A stretch of DNA of 64,000 nt, taken from contig NZ_CP096972.1 of NCBI RefSeq assembly GCF_024758725.1, positions 1,594,001 to 1,658,000 of the forward strand. The letters are read 5' to 3'. This document shows positions 1 to 8,231 of the stretch, one piece after another (position 1 is the first letter of the stretch; each line of letters begins with the position of its first letter). This stretch comes from Sphingomonas sp. SUN039. GTDB taxonomy: Bacteria; Pseudomonadota; Alphaproteobacteria; Sphingomonadales; Sphingomonadaceae. Below the pieces are notes generated by a model. It did not search any database. It saw only the letters and a program-made list of their open reading frames with translations, and had not been told where the DNA came from. A program made the position numbers and the translations under genes.

Positions 1-203
1 TTTTTCAGGACGCGCGCCTTGCCGACATACAATACATCGCCGCGCGCGTCGGTCATACGATAGACGCCGGGCTTCGATGGCAATGTTTTCAGGACATTGC
101 GGATCGCCGCGACCCCGGCATCGAGATCGGGCGCATCGCTGCCCTTGACCGTATAGGTCGCGGCATCTTCGTTGAAACGATCAGGGGACTGCGGGCGCGA
201 CAT
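1..203 (-). CDS. uvrC: UvrABC excinuclease subunit C, N-terminal part (cut by window edge)
   Basis: The first 67 residues of UvrC, the subunit that makes the two incisions around bulky DNA lesions in nucleotide excision repair. They read from ATG at 201-203 and run off the left edge. The visible part carries the start of the GIY-YIG nuclease domain: GVYRM near residue 47 and VLYVGKAR near residue 58 match the GVYRM...YVGKA(R/K)xLK signature of the family. About 20 residues ahead of the core look poorly conserved. The remaining ~550 residues lie outside the window. The gene reads in the same direction as the small exported protein and the F0 genes, which lie upstream of it. Family assignment is firm from the motif; nothing can be said about completeness. 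Confidence 0.9.
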   Translation of the reverse strand, partial: MSRPQSPDRFNEDAATYTVKGSDAPDLDAGVAAIRNVLKTLPSKPGVYRMTDARGDVLYVGKARVLK

Positions 204-249
204 TCCAGCGATCTAGGGCGCGCGCCCGCGGGATGCTACCGGCTTGCGG

Positions 250-561
250 CTACTTCACCGCAGCCAGCGCCTCATTGGCCTTGGCCAGCCCCTCATCGGT
301 GATCTTGCCGCCCGACATCGGCGCGAGCTGCTTCAGCGACATCGCCTTGAACTGCTCGTACATCGCATGGGTCGTGACGCCGGGCATCACCGTATCGAGC
401 ACAGCCTTTCCGGCCGGATCGGCGGCAATCGTCTCGATCGGCGTGTCGATGGAATATTTCGCTGCAGCGGCAGGAGCCGCCGCAGGCACGGGTGCCGTCG
501 TCTGGGCGGCCAGCGGCGCAACGAAGGTCAGGGCAGTAGCTACAGCAACAAGAAAGCGCAT
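250..561 (-). CDS. small exported protein of unknown function
   Basis: 103 residues. A clear Sec signal peptide occupies residues 1-19 (MRFLVAVATALTFVAPLAAQ), followed by an Ala/Pro-rich stretch to about residue 34. The mature domain of ~68 residues is predicted mostly helical, with YSIDTPIETIAADPAGKAVL and a C-terminal KITDEGLAKANEAL segment. The pattern suggests a small periplasmic helical domain but no family was recognised and no catalytic residues are evident. It lies 33 bp downstream of atpF on the same strand, so it may be co-transcribed with the F0 operon; that is inference only. Function unknown. Confidence 0.75.
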   Translation of the reverse strand: MRFLVAVATALTFVAPLAAQTTAPVPAAAPAAAAKYSIDTPIETIAADPAGKAVLDTVMPGVTTHAMYEQFKAMSLKQLAPMSGGKITDEGLAKANEALAAVK

Positions 562-594
562 GGATCGGCCTTTCGGGAAAAATTTCCGAACGGC

Positions 595-1140
595 TTAGTT
601 CATCCGTGCGATGGCGCTGTCAACCAGCGACTTGTCGGTCGCGGCATCGTGATGCGCGGCAATCAGCGATGCAGCGGCACCGGCGGCGGCGGCTGCAGCC
701 TTGGCACGGACCTCGGCAATCGCGGCACGCTCGGCGGCGGCAATCTTGTCGTCGGCCATGCCTTTGCGGCGCGCGATCAGCGCGGTGGCATCCGATTCGG
801 CTTTGGCAACAATGGCTTCAGCCTCGGCATGGGCATGGGCGCGCATCGCTTCGGCATCGGCGCTGGCAGCAGCGGCCTTGCCCTCATATTCGGCTTTCAG
901 CGCCTCGGCTTCGGCGCGCAACTGGGTTGCCTCGTCGAGCTGATGGCGGATTTCGCCGATACGCTTGTCGAGCATCCCCGCAACCATCGCCGGGACTTTT
1001 TTCCAGATCGCCAGACCGATGACGACGAGCATCGCCAGCGCGACCCACATCGTCGCGTCCAGACCCAGCGCCGAGGGGTCGCTGTGCGGTGCCGCGCCGT
1101 GCGCTTCCGTGCCGGCTTTGGTGTGTGCTTCCTCAGCCAT
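595..1140 (-). CDS. atpF: ATP synthase F0 subunit b
   Basis: 181 residues; peripheral-stalk subunit b of F1F0 ATP synthase, linking the membrane a-subunit to F1. A ~25-residue polar, His-containing N-terminal tail precedes one membrane helix at about residues 31-47 (MWVALAMLVVIGLAIW). A long Ala/Glu/Lys heptad-rich coiled coil follows, from ~55 to ~165, as expected for the stalk dimer. It is last in the F0 operon and its ATG overlaps the end of the b' gene by 8 bp, indicating translational coupling. Alphaproteobacteria carry two b-type subunits; this copy, with the longer N-terminal tail and last position, is taken as b and the upstream one as b'. Confidence 0.92.
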   Translation of the reverse strand: MAEEAHTKAGTEAHGAAPHSDPSALGLDATMWVALAMLVVIGLAIWKKVPAMVAGMLDKRIGEIRHQLDEATQLRAEAEALKAEYEGKAAAASADAEAMRAHAHAEAEAIVAKAESDATALIARRKGMADDKIAAAERAAIAEVRAKAAAAAAGAAASLIAAHHDAATDKSLVDSAIARMN

Positions 1141-1627
1141 GGACCATTGCTTCCTTCACCGCAGACGCAGCAGCAGCGGCGGTCACTTTCGCGCCCGACA
1201 GCTTTGCGACCATATCCTGCGCGGCTTCGGCTGCGGCACTTTCGATGCTCGACAGGGCTATGGCCGTTGCCGACCGGATCGATGTTTCGGCTTCGGCAAC
1301 CTTGGCCGCTGCCTTGACGTCGGCAGCCTTCACCCGCTTTTCAGCGGCGAGGGCAGCCTTGGTCTTGGCTGCAGCGGTTTCCGCCTGAGCCTCGGCCTTG
1401 GCCGCCGCCATTTTGGTGCGCCATGCCTCTTCGGTGGCGTCGGCAGCGACCCGCGCCGCCTCCGCCGCCGCCAGATCGTCGGCAACCTTGCGAGCACGCA
1501 TATCGACCGTCGCTTCGATCTTCGGCAGCATGGCGCGACCGATCCCGAAGTAGATGAGGCCGAAAACGATCAGCAGCCAGAAAATCTGGCCTGCATAGGT
1601 GCTCGCGATCTGGGCAATCTGGGGCAT
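1133..1627 (-). CDS. atpG (b'): ATP synthase F0 subunit b' (second b-type stalk subunit)
   Basis: 164 residues. The N-terminal helix with GQIFWLLIVFGLIYFGIGRAM (residues ~13-33) is the typical b' membrane segment, followed by P-x-I and a charged, alanine-rich coiled coil to the C terminus (KMAAAKAEAQAETAAAKTK). It forms a heterodimeric peripheral stalk with subunit b, as in photosynthetic and many alphaproteobacterial enzymes. The gene lies between atpE (11 bp upstream) and atpF (8 bp overlap). The b and b' labels come from N-terminal features and gene order, so they could be swapped. Identification as a b-type subunit is secure. Confidence 0.9.
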   Translation of the reverse strand: MPQIAQIASTYAGQIFWLLIVFGLIYFGIGRAMLPKIEATVDMRARKVADDLAAAEAARVAADATEEAWRTKMAAAKAEAQAETAAAKTKAALAAEKRVKAADVKAAAKVAEAETSIRSATAIALSSIESAAAEAAQDMVAKLSGAKVTAAAAASAVKEAMVHG

Positions 1628-1638
1628 CGACTAAAGTC

Positions 1639-1866
1639 TTAGGCGACGAAGATCAGGATCATCGCGACGACGAACGCGAGCAGACCGAGAAGTTCGGCGG
1701 CCGCGAAGCCGATGAACAAACGACCCTGCTGGCCGTCGGCAGCACCCGGATTGCGCAGCGCGCTTTCCAGGAACGAGCCGAACACATTACCCACACCGAG
1801 CGCGGCCATGCCGACACCGATGGCGGCGAGACCTGCACCGACGAGCTTTGCTGCTTCTGCGTCCAT
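1639..1866 (-). CDS. atpE: ATP synthase F0 subunit c (proteolipid)
   Basis: 75 residues starting at MDAEAAKLVGAGLAAIG. Two membrane helices (about residues 8-30 and 50-74) flank a polar loop containing RNPGAADGQQ, the conserved R-(N/Q)-P turn contacting F1 gamma/epsilon. The second helix carries the essential proton-binding carboxylate in FAAAELLGLLAFVVAM (E58 or nearby). The upstream reading frame is open for 34 more codons, but the ATG at 1864-1866 gives the canonical length. It is located between atpB and the b' gene on the minus strand. The ring binds H+ or possibly Na+; no clear Na+ ligand pattern was noted, so H+ is assumed. Confidence 0.95.
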   Translation of the reverse strand: MDAEAAKLVGAGLAAIGVGMAALGVGNVFGSFLESALRNPGAADGQQGRLFIGFAAAELLGLLAFVVAMILIFVA

Positions 1867-1897
1867 TATCGTAACTCCTTCGTATATCTTGTTGAAA

Positions 1898-2683
1898 CTA
1901 GTGAAGATTGACCGCGTCGTTGATGTACAACGACGTGAGCAGGGCGAAAACATAGGCCTGGATGGCACACACCAGCAGTTCGAGCAGGGTGATTCCGATC
2001 ATCAGGATGAAGCTGGGCAGCGCCACGACCGGCGCGACCCACAGCGCCTCGGCGTTCAGCCCGTTAATGACGAAGCCCGCAAGCACCTTCATCAGGATGT
2101 GTCCCGCCGTCATCGCGACAAAGAGTCGCAGTGCCAGCGAGAACGGGCGGATCAGGAACGAGAACAGCTCGATCACGAACAGCAACGGGACCATGATCGT
2201 CGGCGTGCCATGCGGTACGAACAGCGAGAAGAAGTGGAAACCGTGCTTCCAGAAGCCGACGACCAGCACGATCGAAAAGCTGATGACGGCCAGCACACCG
2301 GTCACCGTCAGATGGCTCGTCACGGTAAAGGCATGGACGCCGGGGATAATCCCCAGCGGCATCATGCCCAGCATGTTGGCCACGATGATGAACATGAACA
2401 GCGAAAAGACGTACGGCACATAGGCCTTGCCCTGCGGCCCGATGTTCTGTGCCAGCATGTTCGAGATGAACCCGGTCACGCTTTCCACCGCGACCTGCCA
2501 GCGGCCGGGGACCAGCTCGCGCTTCATGCCGCCGAGCATGAACACCCAGATCAGTCCGAGCACGACGACCATGAACAGCGCCGAATTGGTGAACGACAGA
2601 TCGTAACCGCCCACGTGCAGCGGAACCAGCGGTTCCACCGTGAACTGGTGCATCGGATCGATCTTGCCGCCTTCAGCCGCCAC
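1898..2683 (-). CDS. atpB: ATP synthase F0 subunit a
   Basis: About 261 residues. This is the stator channel subunit providing the two proton half-channels. After IDPMHQFTVEPLVPLHVGGYD come five to six membrane helices. The diagnostic SLALRLFVAMTAGHILMKVL segment (around residues 180-200) carries the essential arginine facing the c-ring, and the C-terminal AIQAYVFALLTSLYINDA motif is also present. The start is uncertain: a TTG at 2692 extends the frame by three codons but lies only 2 nt from AAGGG. The GTG at 2683, about 10 nt from the same AAGGG, is preferred. It is 31 bp upstream of atpE and follows atpI. Confidence 0.94.
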   Translation of the reverse strand: MAAEGGKIDPMHQFTVEPLVPLHVGGYDLSFTNSALFMVVVLGLIWVFMLGGMKRELVPGRWQVAVESVTGFISNMLAQNIGPQGKAYVPYVFSLFMFIIVANMLGMMPLGIIPGVHAFTVTSHLTVTGVLAVISFSIVLVVGFWKHGFHFFSLFVPHGTPTIMVPLLFVIELFSFLIRPFSLALRLFVAMTAGHILMKVLAGFVINGLNAEALWVAPVVALPSFILMIGITLLELLVCAIQAYVFALLTSLYINDAVNLH

Positions 2684-2718
2684 GTCGTTCAAACCCTTAT
2701 ACGTCGAGAGCGGTCGGA

Positions 2719-3039
2719 CTACTCCGGCCGCTCGCCTGAAATCCTGATGATGTTCCTGAATGCCACGACGATCCCGAGGGCCATCAGGGCAAGCAGGAGA
2801 ACGGGGGAAGTGCCGAACAGCCGGTCCAACAACCAGCCGATCACCGCACCGCCGACAGGACCGCCGATCAGTTGCGACAGGACGCGATTGCCTTGGGAAT
2901 ATCCCTTCCCCTGACCTTCGCCCACCTTGCCGGACTTGATCGCCTCGTCGCGCTTCGCCGCGTCCAGCCGCTTGTTCAGCGACGTGATTCTCGGGTCTTC
3001 GCGGTCTAGGCCGTCCTGCCCGGGATCATCGTTACCCAT
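2719..3039 (-). CDS. atpI: AtpI/AtpZ-type ATP synthase accessory protein
   Basis: 106 residues. The N-terminal half is charged and soluble (DRED..., KRLDAAKRDEAIKSG). The C-terminal half has two membrane helices (LIGGPVGGAVIGWLLDRLF and LLLALMALGIVVAFRNIIRI). This is the layout of the AtpI/AtpZ family (PF09527 type) that assists c-ring assembly or inhibits uncoupled ATP hydrolysis in alphaproteobacteria. It is the first gene of the F0 operon, 35-36 bp upstream of atpB, with a good promoter candidate 63 bp upstream. It is an accessory rather than structural subunit; the exact role is not settled by the sequence. Confidence 0.88.
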   Translation of the reverse strand: MGNDDPGQDGLDREDPRITSLNKRLDAAKRDEAIKSGKVGEGQGKGYSQGNRVLSQLIGGPVGGAVIGWLLDRLFGTSPVLLLALMALGIVVAFRNIIRISGERPE

Positions 3040-3101
3040 ATCGATCCTCCAGTTACGGACGACGCGACACGGGCGCGAACGACCCCGCCTTGCTGGGCGC
3101 G

Positions 3102-3130
3102 CGTCTAGGAAGGTGACAGGTTCAAGTCAA
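3102..3130 (-). promoter_or_regulatory. sigma-70-type promoter candidate for the F0 operon
   Basis: On the minus strand TTGACT (3130-3125), a 17-base spacer and TAGACG (3107-3102) match the alphaproteobacterial housekeeping promoter pattern. It lies upstream of the atpI ATG in the gap between ydbL and atpI. Predicted from sequence alone. Confidence 0.45.
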
Positions 3131-3172
3131 CTCTTGTGCGGTGCGGCAGATCGCGCACCGACGCTTCGCCGG

Positions 3173-3544
3173 TCAGCTGCAATAATCGGGCAGCGGGATC
3201 GGGGCCGCGCCCTGCCGCACCCGCCACACGCCGTCGCGCAGCATATAGGCCTCGCCTGCCCCCACGCGCGTCTTGAGTGTGGTGCAGCCGACGGCCGCCG
3301 CGACATCCTTCACCGTCACGCCGCGCTGGCCCGCGAGGTCGGTATAGGCGGCGCGGCGCTTGATGTTGATCGCTTCCATCTCCGCACGGATTTTGTCGGA
3401 CACGCTGCCCCGCACGCCGAGGAAACCATCGGCCTGTTCGCCGACCTGGCCTGCGTCGATGGCGGCAGCAAGTTCGGAACCCTGCGCCAAGGCAACCCCG
3501 CCAGTGGCGAGGAGCAGCGCAGCAATCATCGGTTTGGCGTTCAT
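3173..3544 (-). CDS. ydbL: YdbL family protein (DUF1318)
   Basis: 123 residues with a signal peptide at 1-20 (MNAKPMIAALLLATGGVALA). The mature part matches the YdbL/DUF1318 pattern: G.VGEQADGFLGVR, then KIRAEMEAINIKRRAAYTDLA and a VTVKDVAAAVGC segment. In E. coli YdbL is the periplasmic third member of the ydbH-ynbE-ydbL operon and modulates YdbH-YnbE complexes. A C-terminal extension (about residues 88-123) has two of the three cysteines, including the penultimate YCS. Its ATG overlaps the ynbE stop as ATGA, showing tight coupling. It is the last gene of the operon. Confidence 0.88.
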   Translation of the reverse strand: MNAKPMIAALLLATGGVALAQGSELAAAIDAGQVGEQADGFLGVRGSVSDKIRAEMEAINIKRRAAYTDLAGQRGVTVKDVAAAVGCTTLKTRVGAGEAYMLRDGVWRVRQGAAPIPLPDYCS

Positions 3545-3738
3545 TTCGGGAACAACTCCGGATTCGAGGTGATCAGGTCCTGGGCATCTTTTTGCAGGCG
3601 GACGATGATTTCCTGTTTGATCGTGACGTTAAGGTTGATCTCGATGGGTTTGTCGGGCGCTTTCACGCTGATGCAGCCTGCCAGGAACAGTGGCACCAGC
3701 AGTATCGCGGGAACGATAAGCAAAGCGATATTTTTCAT
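3541..3738 (-). CDS. ynbE: YnbE-like outer-membrane lipoprotein
   Basis: 65 residues from ATG at 3736-3738. The signal sequence ends in a lipobox, LFLAGC, near residue 21, so the mature protein starts at Cys. The short mature part (ISVKAPDKPIEINLNVTI, then QEIIVRL) is the YnbE signature; a beta-strand supplied by YnbE is thought to complete the C-terminal end of the YdbH groove at the outer membrane. It sits 47 bp downstream of ydbH and overlaps ydbL by 4 bp. The upstream in-frame extension was rejected because the lipoprotein signal begins at this ATG. Confidence 0.87.
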   Translation of the reverse strand: MKNIALLIVPAILLVPLFLAGCISVKAPDKPIEINLNVTIKQEIIVRLQKDAQDLITSNPELFPK

Positions 3739-3785
3739 GCCTGTCCGATTCGCATTGCCCGTCCCCTTCGTCAATCTTGTTACAC

Positions 3786-6700
3786 CTATGGCTGCTTGCC
3801 GCTTGCCTCAGCCTTAACAGCTTTGTCGATTGCACCGCGCGGATCCTGGAAATCGCGCGCCGTCCCCACCAGCCCGCGAAACGGCGCGCGTACGCGGATG
3901 TTAAACAGGAACGGCAGCCCGGTGAACGACCGCGCCAGTCCGCTCGGGGCGACCGGCGACCGATTGACCCCGTCGAAGCGGACGAGACTCACCATTTCGC
4001 CGTCGAGCGAGCCATCGAGTTCGATGATCAGATTCTTGTAGCGGATCGATTTGAGCGCATCGAAGGCTAGCCGGGTCATCGCATTGGTCTGGGCATTCGA
4101 CACATCGCCGACATAGGCGAGCGTCCCGCCGCCGGATCGCGCGATAATCTGCCCGCCGACAATGCGCCCTTCGACGATACCGCCAACGCTGGTGCCGAAG
4201 ACGATCGGCAGGGTGCCGTCGAAAGTGCCGGTCGCCGCGATATTTTCGAGCTTCAGCTGTTCGATAAACTTCGCCGCATCGAGGCCCGTGACGCGGAACG
4301 ACAGGCGGCGCTCACGAGGGCTGCCGAAATCGAGCGACGCCGGATCGAGCAGCAGCTCGCCGCCCGCAAATGGCCAGCGCCCACGCTCGATCTCGACGAT
4401 CTGGTTGGGCCGCAGACGGTACGAAATCACGCCGTCCTTCACTTCAGTGCCCGGGTTGACCAGCGCCAGCTTGACCGTCTGGCCGGGCGGCGTCGACAGC
4501 GCGATCAGGTCGTCGAACTCGATTTCGCCCGACGCCCCGGTAACTGTGCCGAAGCCCGCCTCGAGGTCGAGGCCGTCGGTGCGGAACCGGCCCGAACTGG
4601 TCACCTTGTCGCCGCGCCACTGGACGAGGCCGGTGCCATCGATCGTGCCATAGACACTCGGGACAATCGCTTTGGTCAGCGGCGTAATCGCTTCGGGTTG
4701 CAGCAACTTGCCGAATGTCAGCCCCTCCACCGCCAGCCGCGCCTCGCCGACGCCGCGCGACAGGTCGTGCGCGACGGTAACCGTCGTGACGGCGCGACCG
4801 GAAACGGGTTCGGTCAGGACTGCGCTCGCGGCGATCCGTCCGTCCTTGAGCCGCAGCTTCACCCCTCGCGCCGACAGCGGGTTGAACCGTATGGTTTCGG
4901 CCTGGTCGGCCAACATCACAGTTCCACCGACGTCGAGCGTCCCGCCCGCGAAGGTCCAGTTGCCCTGCCCGGCACTGGCGAGGAACGGCGCCCGCGCGAT
5001 ATTGCCCGACAGACCCGCATAGCGGCCCGACAGGCCCGATGCGCGCGACACGCCGTCGAGCCGCGCAATCCGGAGCTGCGTCCGGCGATCCGCCGTCCCG
5101 ATCAGGGCCGCAAAGTCCGCGAGCGACACCGGCCCGCCGAGGTCGAACGATGCCCGCGCCGCCGACAAGGCCAGTGGCTGATCGCCGACCCGCCCCGTCA
5201 GGCGCAGCGGCCCGGTCCGTGCGCCACCGGCAAACCCGCCGCGCGTGCTGCGGACCAACGCGCCGCCCTGTGTCGGGCACAGCGTCACGCTGCCCGGTGC
5301 CAGCATCGTCCCGGCCATTGCGACCCGGTGCCAGGCAACGGGCGTGCATCCCGGCGCGACAAATATATCCCCCGACGAAGCGCGCTGCACGGCCAGCGGC
5401 ATCCGTATCCCCTCCGCGCGCCCGTCGCCGAGTGGGCCGTCGAGCAGTGCCACGGTCTCCACCCGCATCGTGCCGTCAGGGCGGGCGGCAAAGCGTACCG
5501 GGGCCAGCGCCAATTGCGCGCTTCCCGCCCGATAGACCGCCACGTCGAACAAGCCCCGGGTCGTTCCATCGGCGGCGCGGTTCAGCCGACCGCGAACCGC
5601 CGGAAAGCCGCCGCCCGTCAGGGAAATATCGGCGTCGGCGGCCACCCCGCCCCGACCGATCACGACAGCCCCGTTGCGGAGCGTCAACATACCGCCACCC
5701 CGCGCAGCGACCCGCACATCGGAGAGTCGCGCCGTCGCATCGCGATAGGCGAAGACGGCATCGACGGCGGCCCCATCTCCCGCGCGACCGATCGCTTGCG
5801 ACAGCGCAGCGGCCAGCGGGCCGACCGGCGTCCCGGCTGCTCCCGCAAACGCGCGGCGCAGAGAGGCCAGCTGAACCGGGTCGGCAAGGGCGCGCGCGAC
5901 GTTCGCCCGACCATCGGCCGTGATCGACTTCCCGACATCGAATGTGCCGTTCGCGGTCAACCCGGCCAATCGGGTTCCGGCATAGCGGGCAGCAGGCGAG
6001 GCGATGGTAAAGCTGCCCTTCGTGTCCGCCGCTGTGCCCGAAAATGCCAGCCGGACTATCGGCTGCGCGACTTGCAGCGCGTCCTGCCGGAGGCCCGCAG
6101 CGGCGACATCCGCAGTGCCCTTCCACGTGTCGAACGCCTCGCCCAGCGTCACCTCGAACCGTGTCCGCAGCGGACCGGTGGCGATACCATCGCAGCCCGA
6201 GGAGCTTGCGCCCAGCGTGCCGACAAGGTGCGGACGTCGCCGCGTAATTGTCACCTGTGTCAGAGCAATCGGAGACTCCAGCCGACAGACCGCGCGCCCC
6301 GCAAAGGGTGCCGTAGCGCGCACCTGTCCATTGAACCCGCTGCTCAGTTGCCCCGCGCCCGTCACATCCGCCGTGAACGCCCCGATATCGGTCGCCAGCG
6401 TCACCCGCGTATCCGCCAGCCGGACGTCGATGTCGGGCAGCGCCAGCGGCTTCCCCGTCGGCGCGGGCAGCAATTTGTCGACCGCGCCCCAGCTGACCCG
6501 CCCATCCACCACGCGACCGTGCAGGCGTACCCCGCTGGCATTCAGCGCCGTGACCGTGACGCCGCCCCATGTCGGCGCGAGCGACACCTCCGCCCAGTCC
6601 GCTGTCAGGTCGGGGTTGGCGGGATCGCCGAGGCGCAGCTTCTCGATCCGTTGGGTCCGGAAGCCGATGTCCCTGATCTCGTAGCTCGCCTGCACGCCCC

Positions 6701-6833
6701 GCGCCGCCAGCGCGCGGTCGATGGCCCCGGCAGCAATCGGGCGGCGCTGCGACCAGATGAGCGCGAGCGCCACCGCAACGATGGCCGTTCCCACCAGCAG
6801 GGCGCGCCCGATCCTGACCTTCGCGAAACCCAC
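3786..6833 (-). CDS. ydbH: YdbH-like AsmA-superfamily intermembrane transport protein
   Basis: 1015 residues from a GTG start. One N-terminal membrane anchor (RALLVGTAIVAVALALIWSQ) is followed by a long periplasmic repetitive beta-strand protein rich in G, T, V and L. This is the shape of the AsmA/TamB/YhdP/YdbH bridge family that moves phospholipid between inner and outer membranes. The C-terminal region (GTFDGTLPIVFG..., SLDGEMVSLVRFDGVNRSP, LPFLFNIRVRAPF) matches the DUF3971/YdbH-type ending. The following ynbE and ydbL genes confirm the identity by context. It is divergent from radC. Length is close to, or somewhat above, the E. coli protein (about 880). Confidence 0.9.
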   Translation of the reverse strand: MGFAKVRIGRALLVGTAIVAVALALIWSQRRPIAAGAIDRALAARGVQASYEIRDIGFRTQRIEKLRLGDPANPDLTADWAEVSLAPTWGGVTVTALNASGVRLHGRVVDGRVSWGAVDKLLPAPTGKPLALPDIDVRLADTRVTLATDIGAFTADVTGAGQLSSGFNGQVRATAPFAGRAVCRLESPIALTQVTITRRRPHLVGTLGASSSGCDGIATGPLRTRFEVTLGEAFDTWKGTADVAAAGLRQDALQVAQPIVRLAFSGTAADTKGSFTIASPAARYAGTRLAGLTANGTFDVGKSITADGRANVARALADPVQLASLRRAFAGAAGTPVGPLAAALSQAIGRAGDGAAVDAVFAYRDATARLSDVRVAARGGGMLTLRNGAVVIGRGGVAADADISLTGGGFPAVRGRLNRAADGTTRGLFDVAVYRAGSAQLALAPVRFAARPDGTMRVETVALLDGPLGDGRAEGIRMPLAVQRASSGDIFVAPGCTPVAWHRVAMAGTMLAPGSVTLCPTQGGALVRSTRGGFAGGARTGPLRLTGRVGDQPLALSAARASFDLGGPVSLADFAALIGTADRRTQLRIARLDGVSRASGLSGRYAGLSGNIARAPFLASAGQGNWTFAGGTLDVGGTVMLADQAETIRFNPLSARGVKLRLKDGRIAASAVLTEPVSGRAVTTVTVAHDLSRGVGEARLAVEGLTFGKLLQPEAITPLTKAIVPSVYGTIDGTGLVQWRGDKVTSSGRFRTDGLDLEAGFGTVTGASGEIEFDDLIALSTPPGQTVKLALVNPGTEVKDGVISYRLRPNQIVEIERGRWPFAGGELLLDPASLDFGSPRERRLSFRVTGLDAAKFIEQLKLENIAATGTFDGTLPIVFGTSVGGIVEGRIVGGQIIARSGGGTLAYVGDVSNAQTNAMTRLAFDALKSIRYKNLIIELDGSLDGEMVSLVRFDGVNRSPVAPSGLARSFTGLPFLFNIRVRAPFRGLVGTARDFQDPRGAIDKAVKAEASGKQP

Positions 6834-6891
6834 ACTGACCTCTTCGACGCTCGGGTTACTTTTCGCGCTTTATCGGCCATCGGCAAGCGGT

Positions 6892-6919
6892 TTGACCCCG
6901 GAGCCGCATCGGCTAGTCA
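6892..6919 (+). promoter_or_regulatory. promoter candidate giving a leaderless radC message
   Basis: TTGACC (6892-6897), 16-base spacer and TAGTCA (6914-6919). The predicted start of transcription would fall at or next to the radC ATG at 6926, and no Shine-Dalgarno is visible before that ATG, so a leaderless mRNA is possible. Confidence 0.3.
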
Positions 6920-6925
6920 TCCTGA

Positions 6926-7615
6926 ATGGCCGATGCACCGCCCCCGAACGACACCGCCGGACACCGTGCGCGGCTGCGGGCGCGGTTGCTGGAGAGCAAA
7001 GGCGCGGCGCTCGCCGATTATGAGTTGCTCGAATATCTGCTGATGCTCGGCCTGCCGCGCGTCGATACCAAGCCGCTCGCCAAGGCATTGCTGAAGGAGT
7101 TCGGCGACCTCCGCCGCGTACTGACCGCCAAACCCGACGAGCTGGCCCGCGTTAAGGGAATGGGCGAAGGAGGGGCGGGAGCGCTCGTCATCGCGCGCGC
7201 CACTGCCCAAGCATTGCTCGCTGCACCGCTTCACGACGCGCCGATGCTCGCAAGCTGGCAGGCGCTGCTCGATTACCTGCGCGCCGATATGGCGTGGCTG
7301 GTGCACGAGCGGGTGCGCGTGCTGCATCTCGACAGCAAGAACACGCTGATGCGCGACGAGATCGTGAGCGAGGGCTCGGTCGACCAGGCAAATGTCCACG
7401 TCAGGGAGATCATAAAGCGCGCCCTCGAAATCGGGTCGTCGGGCCTGATCCTCGTTCACAACCACCCCAGCGGCGACCCGCAACCGAGCCGGGCCGATAT
7501 CCAGCTGACGCGCGAGATTGTCGAGGCCGGCAAGCGCCTGAACATCGCCGTGCACGACCATGTCATCATCGGGGCGAACGGCCATACCAGCCTGCGCGCG
7601 CAAGGGTTGATGTAA
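6926..7615 (+). CDS. radC: RadC family JAMM-fold protein
   Basis: 229 residues. The N-terminal helix-hairpin-helix region (residues ~15-75: YELLEYLLMLGLP, LARVKGMGEGGA) is followed by the MPN+/JAMM domain. Its zinc motif is intact: an upstream Glu in the SEGSVDQANVHVREI region and HNHPSGDPQPSRAD for the H-x-H-x7-D site. RadC (YicR) is historically annotated as DNA repair, but its biochemical role is unproven. It is divergent from ydbH; 54 bp separate it from the convergent EF-hand gene, with a hairpin between them. The start lacks a ribosome-binding site (see the promoter entry). Confidence 0.93.
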   Translation: MADAPPPNDTAGHRARLRARLLESKGAALADYELLEYLLMLGLPRVDTKPLAKALLKEFGDLRRVLTAKPDELARVKGMGEGGAGALVIARATAQALLAAPLHDAPMLASWQALLDYLRADMAWLVHERVRVLHLDSKNTLMRDEIVSEGSVDQANVHVREIIKRALEIGSSGLILVHNHPSGDPQPSRADIQLTREIVEAGKRLNIAVHDHVIIGANGHTSLRAQGLM

Positions 7616-7622
7616 ACGCAAA

Positions 7623-7650
7623 ACGGGCCGCACCTTGCGATGCGGCCCGT
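7623..7650. terminator. bidirectional hairpin between radC and EF-hand gene
   Basis: A perfect 10-bp stem (ACGGGCCGCA / TGCGGCCCGT) with an 8-base loop lies between convergent genes. There is an A-run on the left side (U-run for the minus-strand transcript) and none on the right, so termination should be stronger for the minus-strand gene. Confidence 0.6.
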
Positions 7651-7668
7651 CCCTGCGACCCGACAGGC

Positions 7669-8097
7669 TTACGCCTTGACGGTCAGGTAGGTCTGCAACT
7701 CGGCGAGCGTCACCGATTTGCTCTTGTCCTTGTCGGCAGTCGCAAACGCGCCATCGGCGAACTTGGTCAGTTCGGCGGGCGGCGTCGGCTTGCCGTCGGC
7801 CTTTTCTTTCAGCGCGCCGATCCACGTCGCGAACTCGCTCTTGTTGAGCGTCCCGTTGCTGTCCTTGTCATAAGCCGGGAATTCCGATGCGATTAGCGCC
7901 TTCGGATCCGACGGCGTGACAGTCGTCGATGTCGTGTCGGTCGTCGTGGTGGCCGGGTCGCTCGGCGGCGTGGCCGGAGTCTGGGTGGTTGTGGTCGTTG
8001 ATTGGGTCGTGGTGGCACCCGGCGTGGCGGGTTCCATCTGGGCCAGCGCAGGGGTGGCGAGCGCCAGCGCGCTCACTGCGATCAGAAGGGTTTTCAT
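7669..8097 (-). CDS. exported EF-hand calcium-binding protein
   Basis: 142 residues. The signal peptide occupies 1-19 (MKTLLIAVSALALATPALA). A very Thr/Pro-rich low-complexity linker (~residues 25-68, many TTT and TP units) separates it from two EF-hand loops: DKDSNGTLNKSEF near 77 and DKDKSKSVTLAEL near 121. Loop positions 1, 3, 5 and 12 are conserved in the first; the second has D, D, S, E-type ligands. It is probably a periplasmic Ca2+ buffer or sensor of the kind common in sphingomonads. It is convergent with radC and divergent from purB. Partner unknown. Confidence 0.85.
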   Translation of the reverse strand: MKTLLIAVSALALATPALAQMEPATPGATTTQSTTTTTQTPATPPSDPATTTTDTTSTTVTPSDPKALIASEFPAYDKDSNGTLNKSEFATWIGALKEKADGKPTPPAELTKFADGAFATADKDKSKSVTLAELQTYLTVKA

Positions 8098-8231
8098 CGG
8101 TCTTCTCCGTTGTTTTTCAAAACACTCGGCACGGCAGTCAGCCGTTCCACCGGGTCAACGATGCGGGATAAAAGCCGTTGCTCGACCGACCGCGTTGTCG
8201 GCTCGCCTTGTCCCTGCTAGGCGCGCCGCCC

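Noticed and set aside
4698-7043. 781-codon plus-strand frame opposite ydbH
   Set aside because: Arg/Pro-rich shadow frame. ydbH reads as a plausible AsmA-like protein with ynbE and ydbL next to it.
8150-8180. GGAAC box resembling an EcfG-type (general stress sigma) promoter upstream of the EF-hand gene
   Set aside because: On the minus strand GGAAC is followed by GTT only after about 20 bases, too far for the usual 16-17 base spacing.
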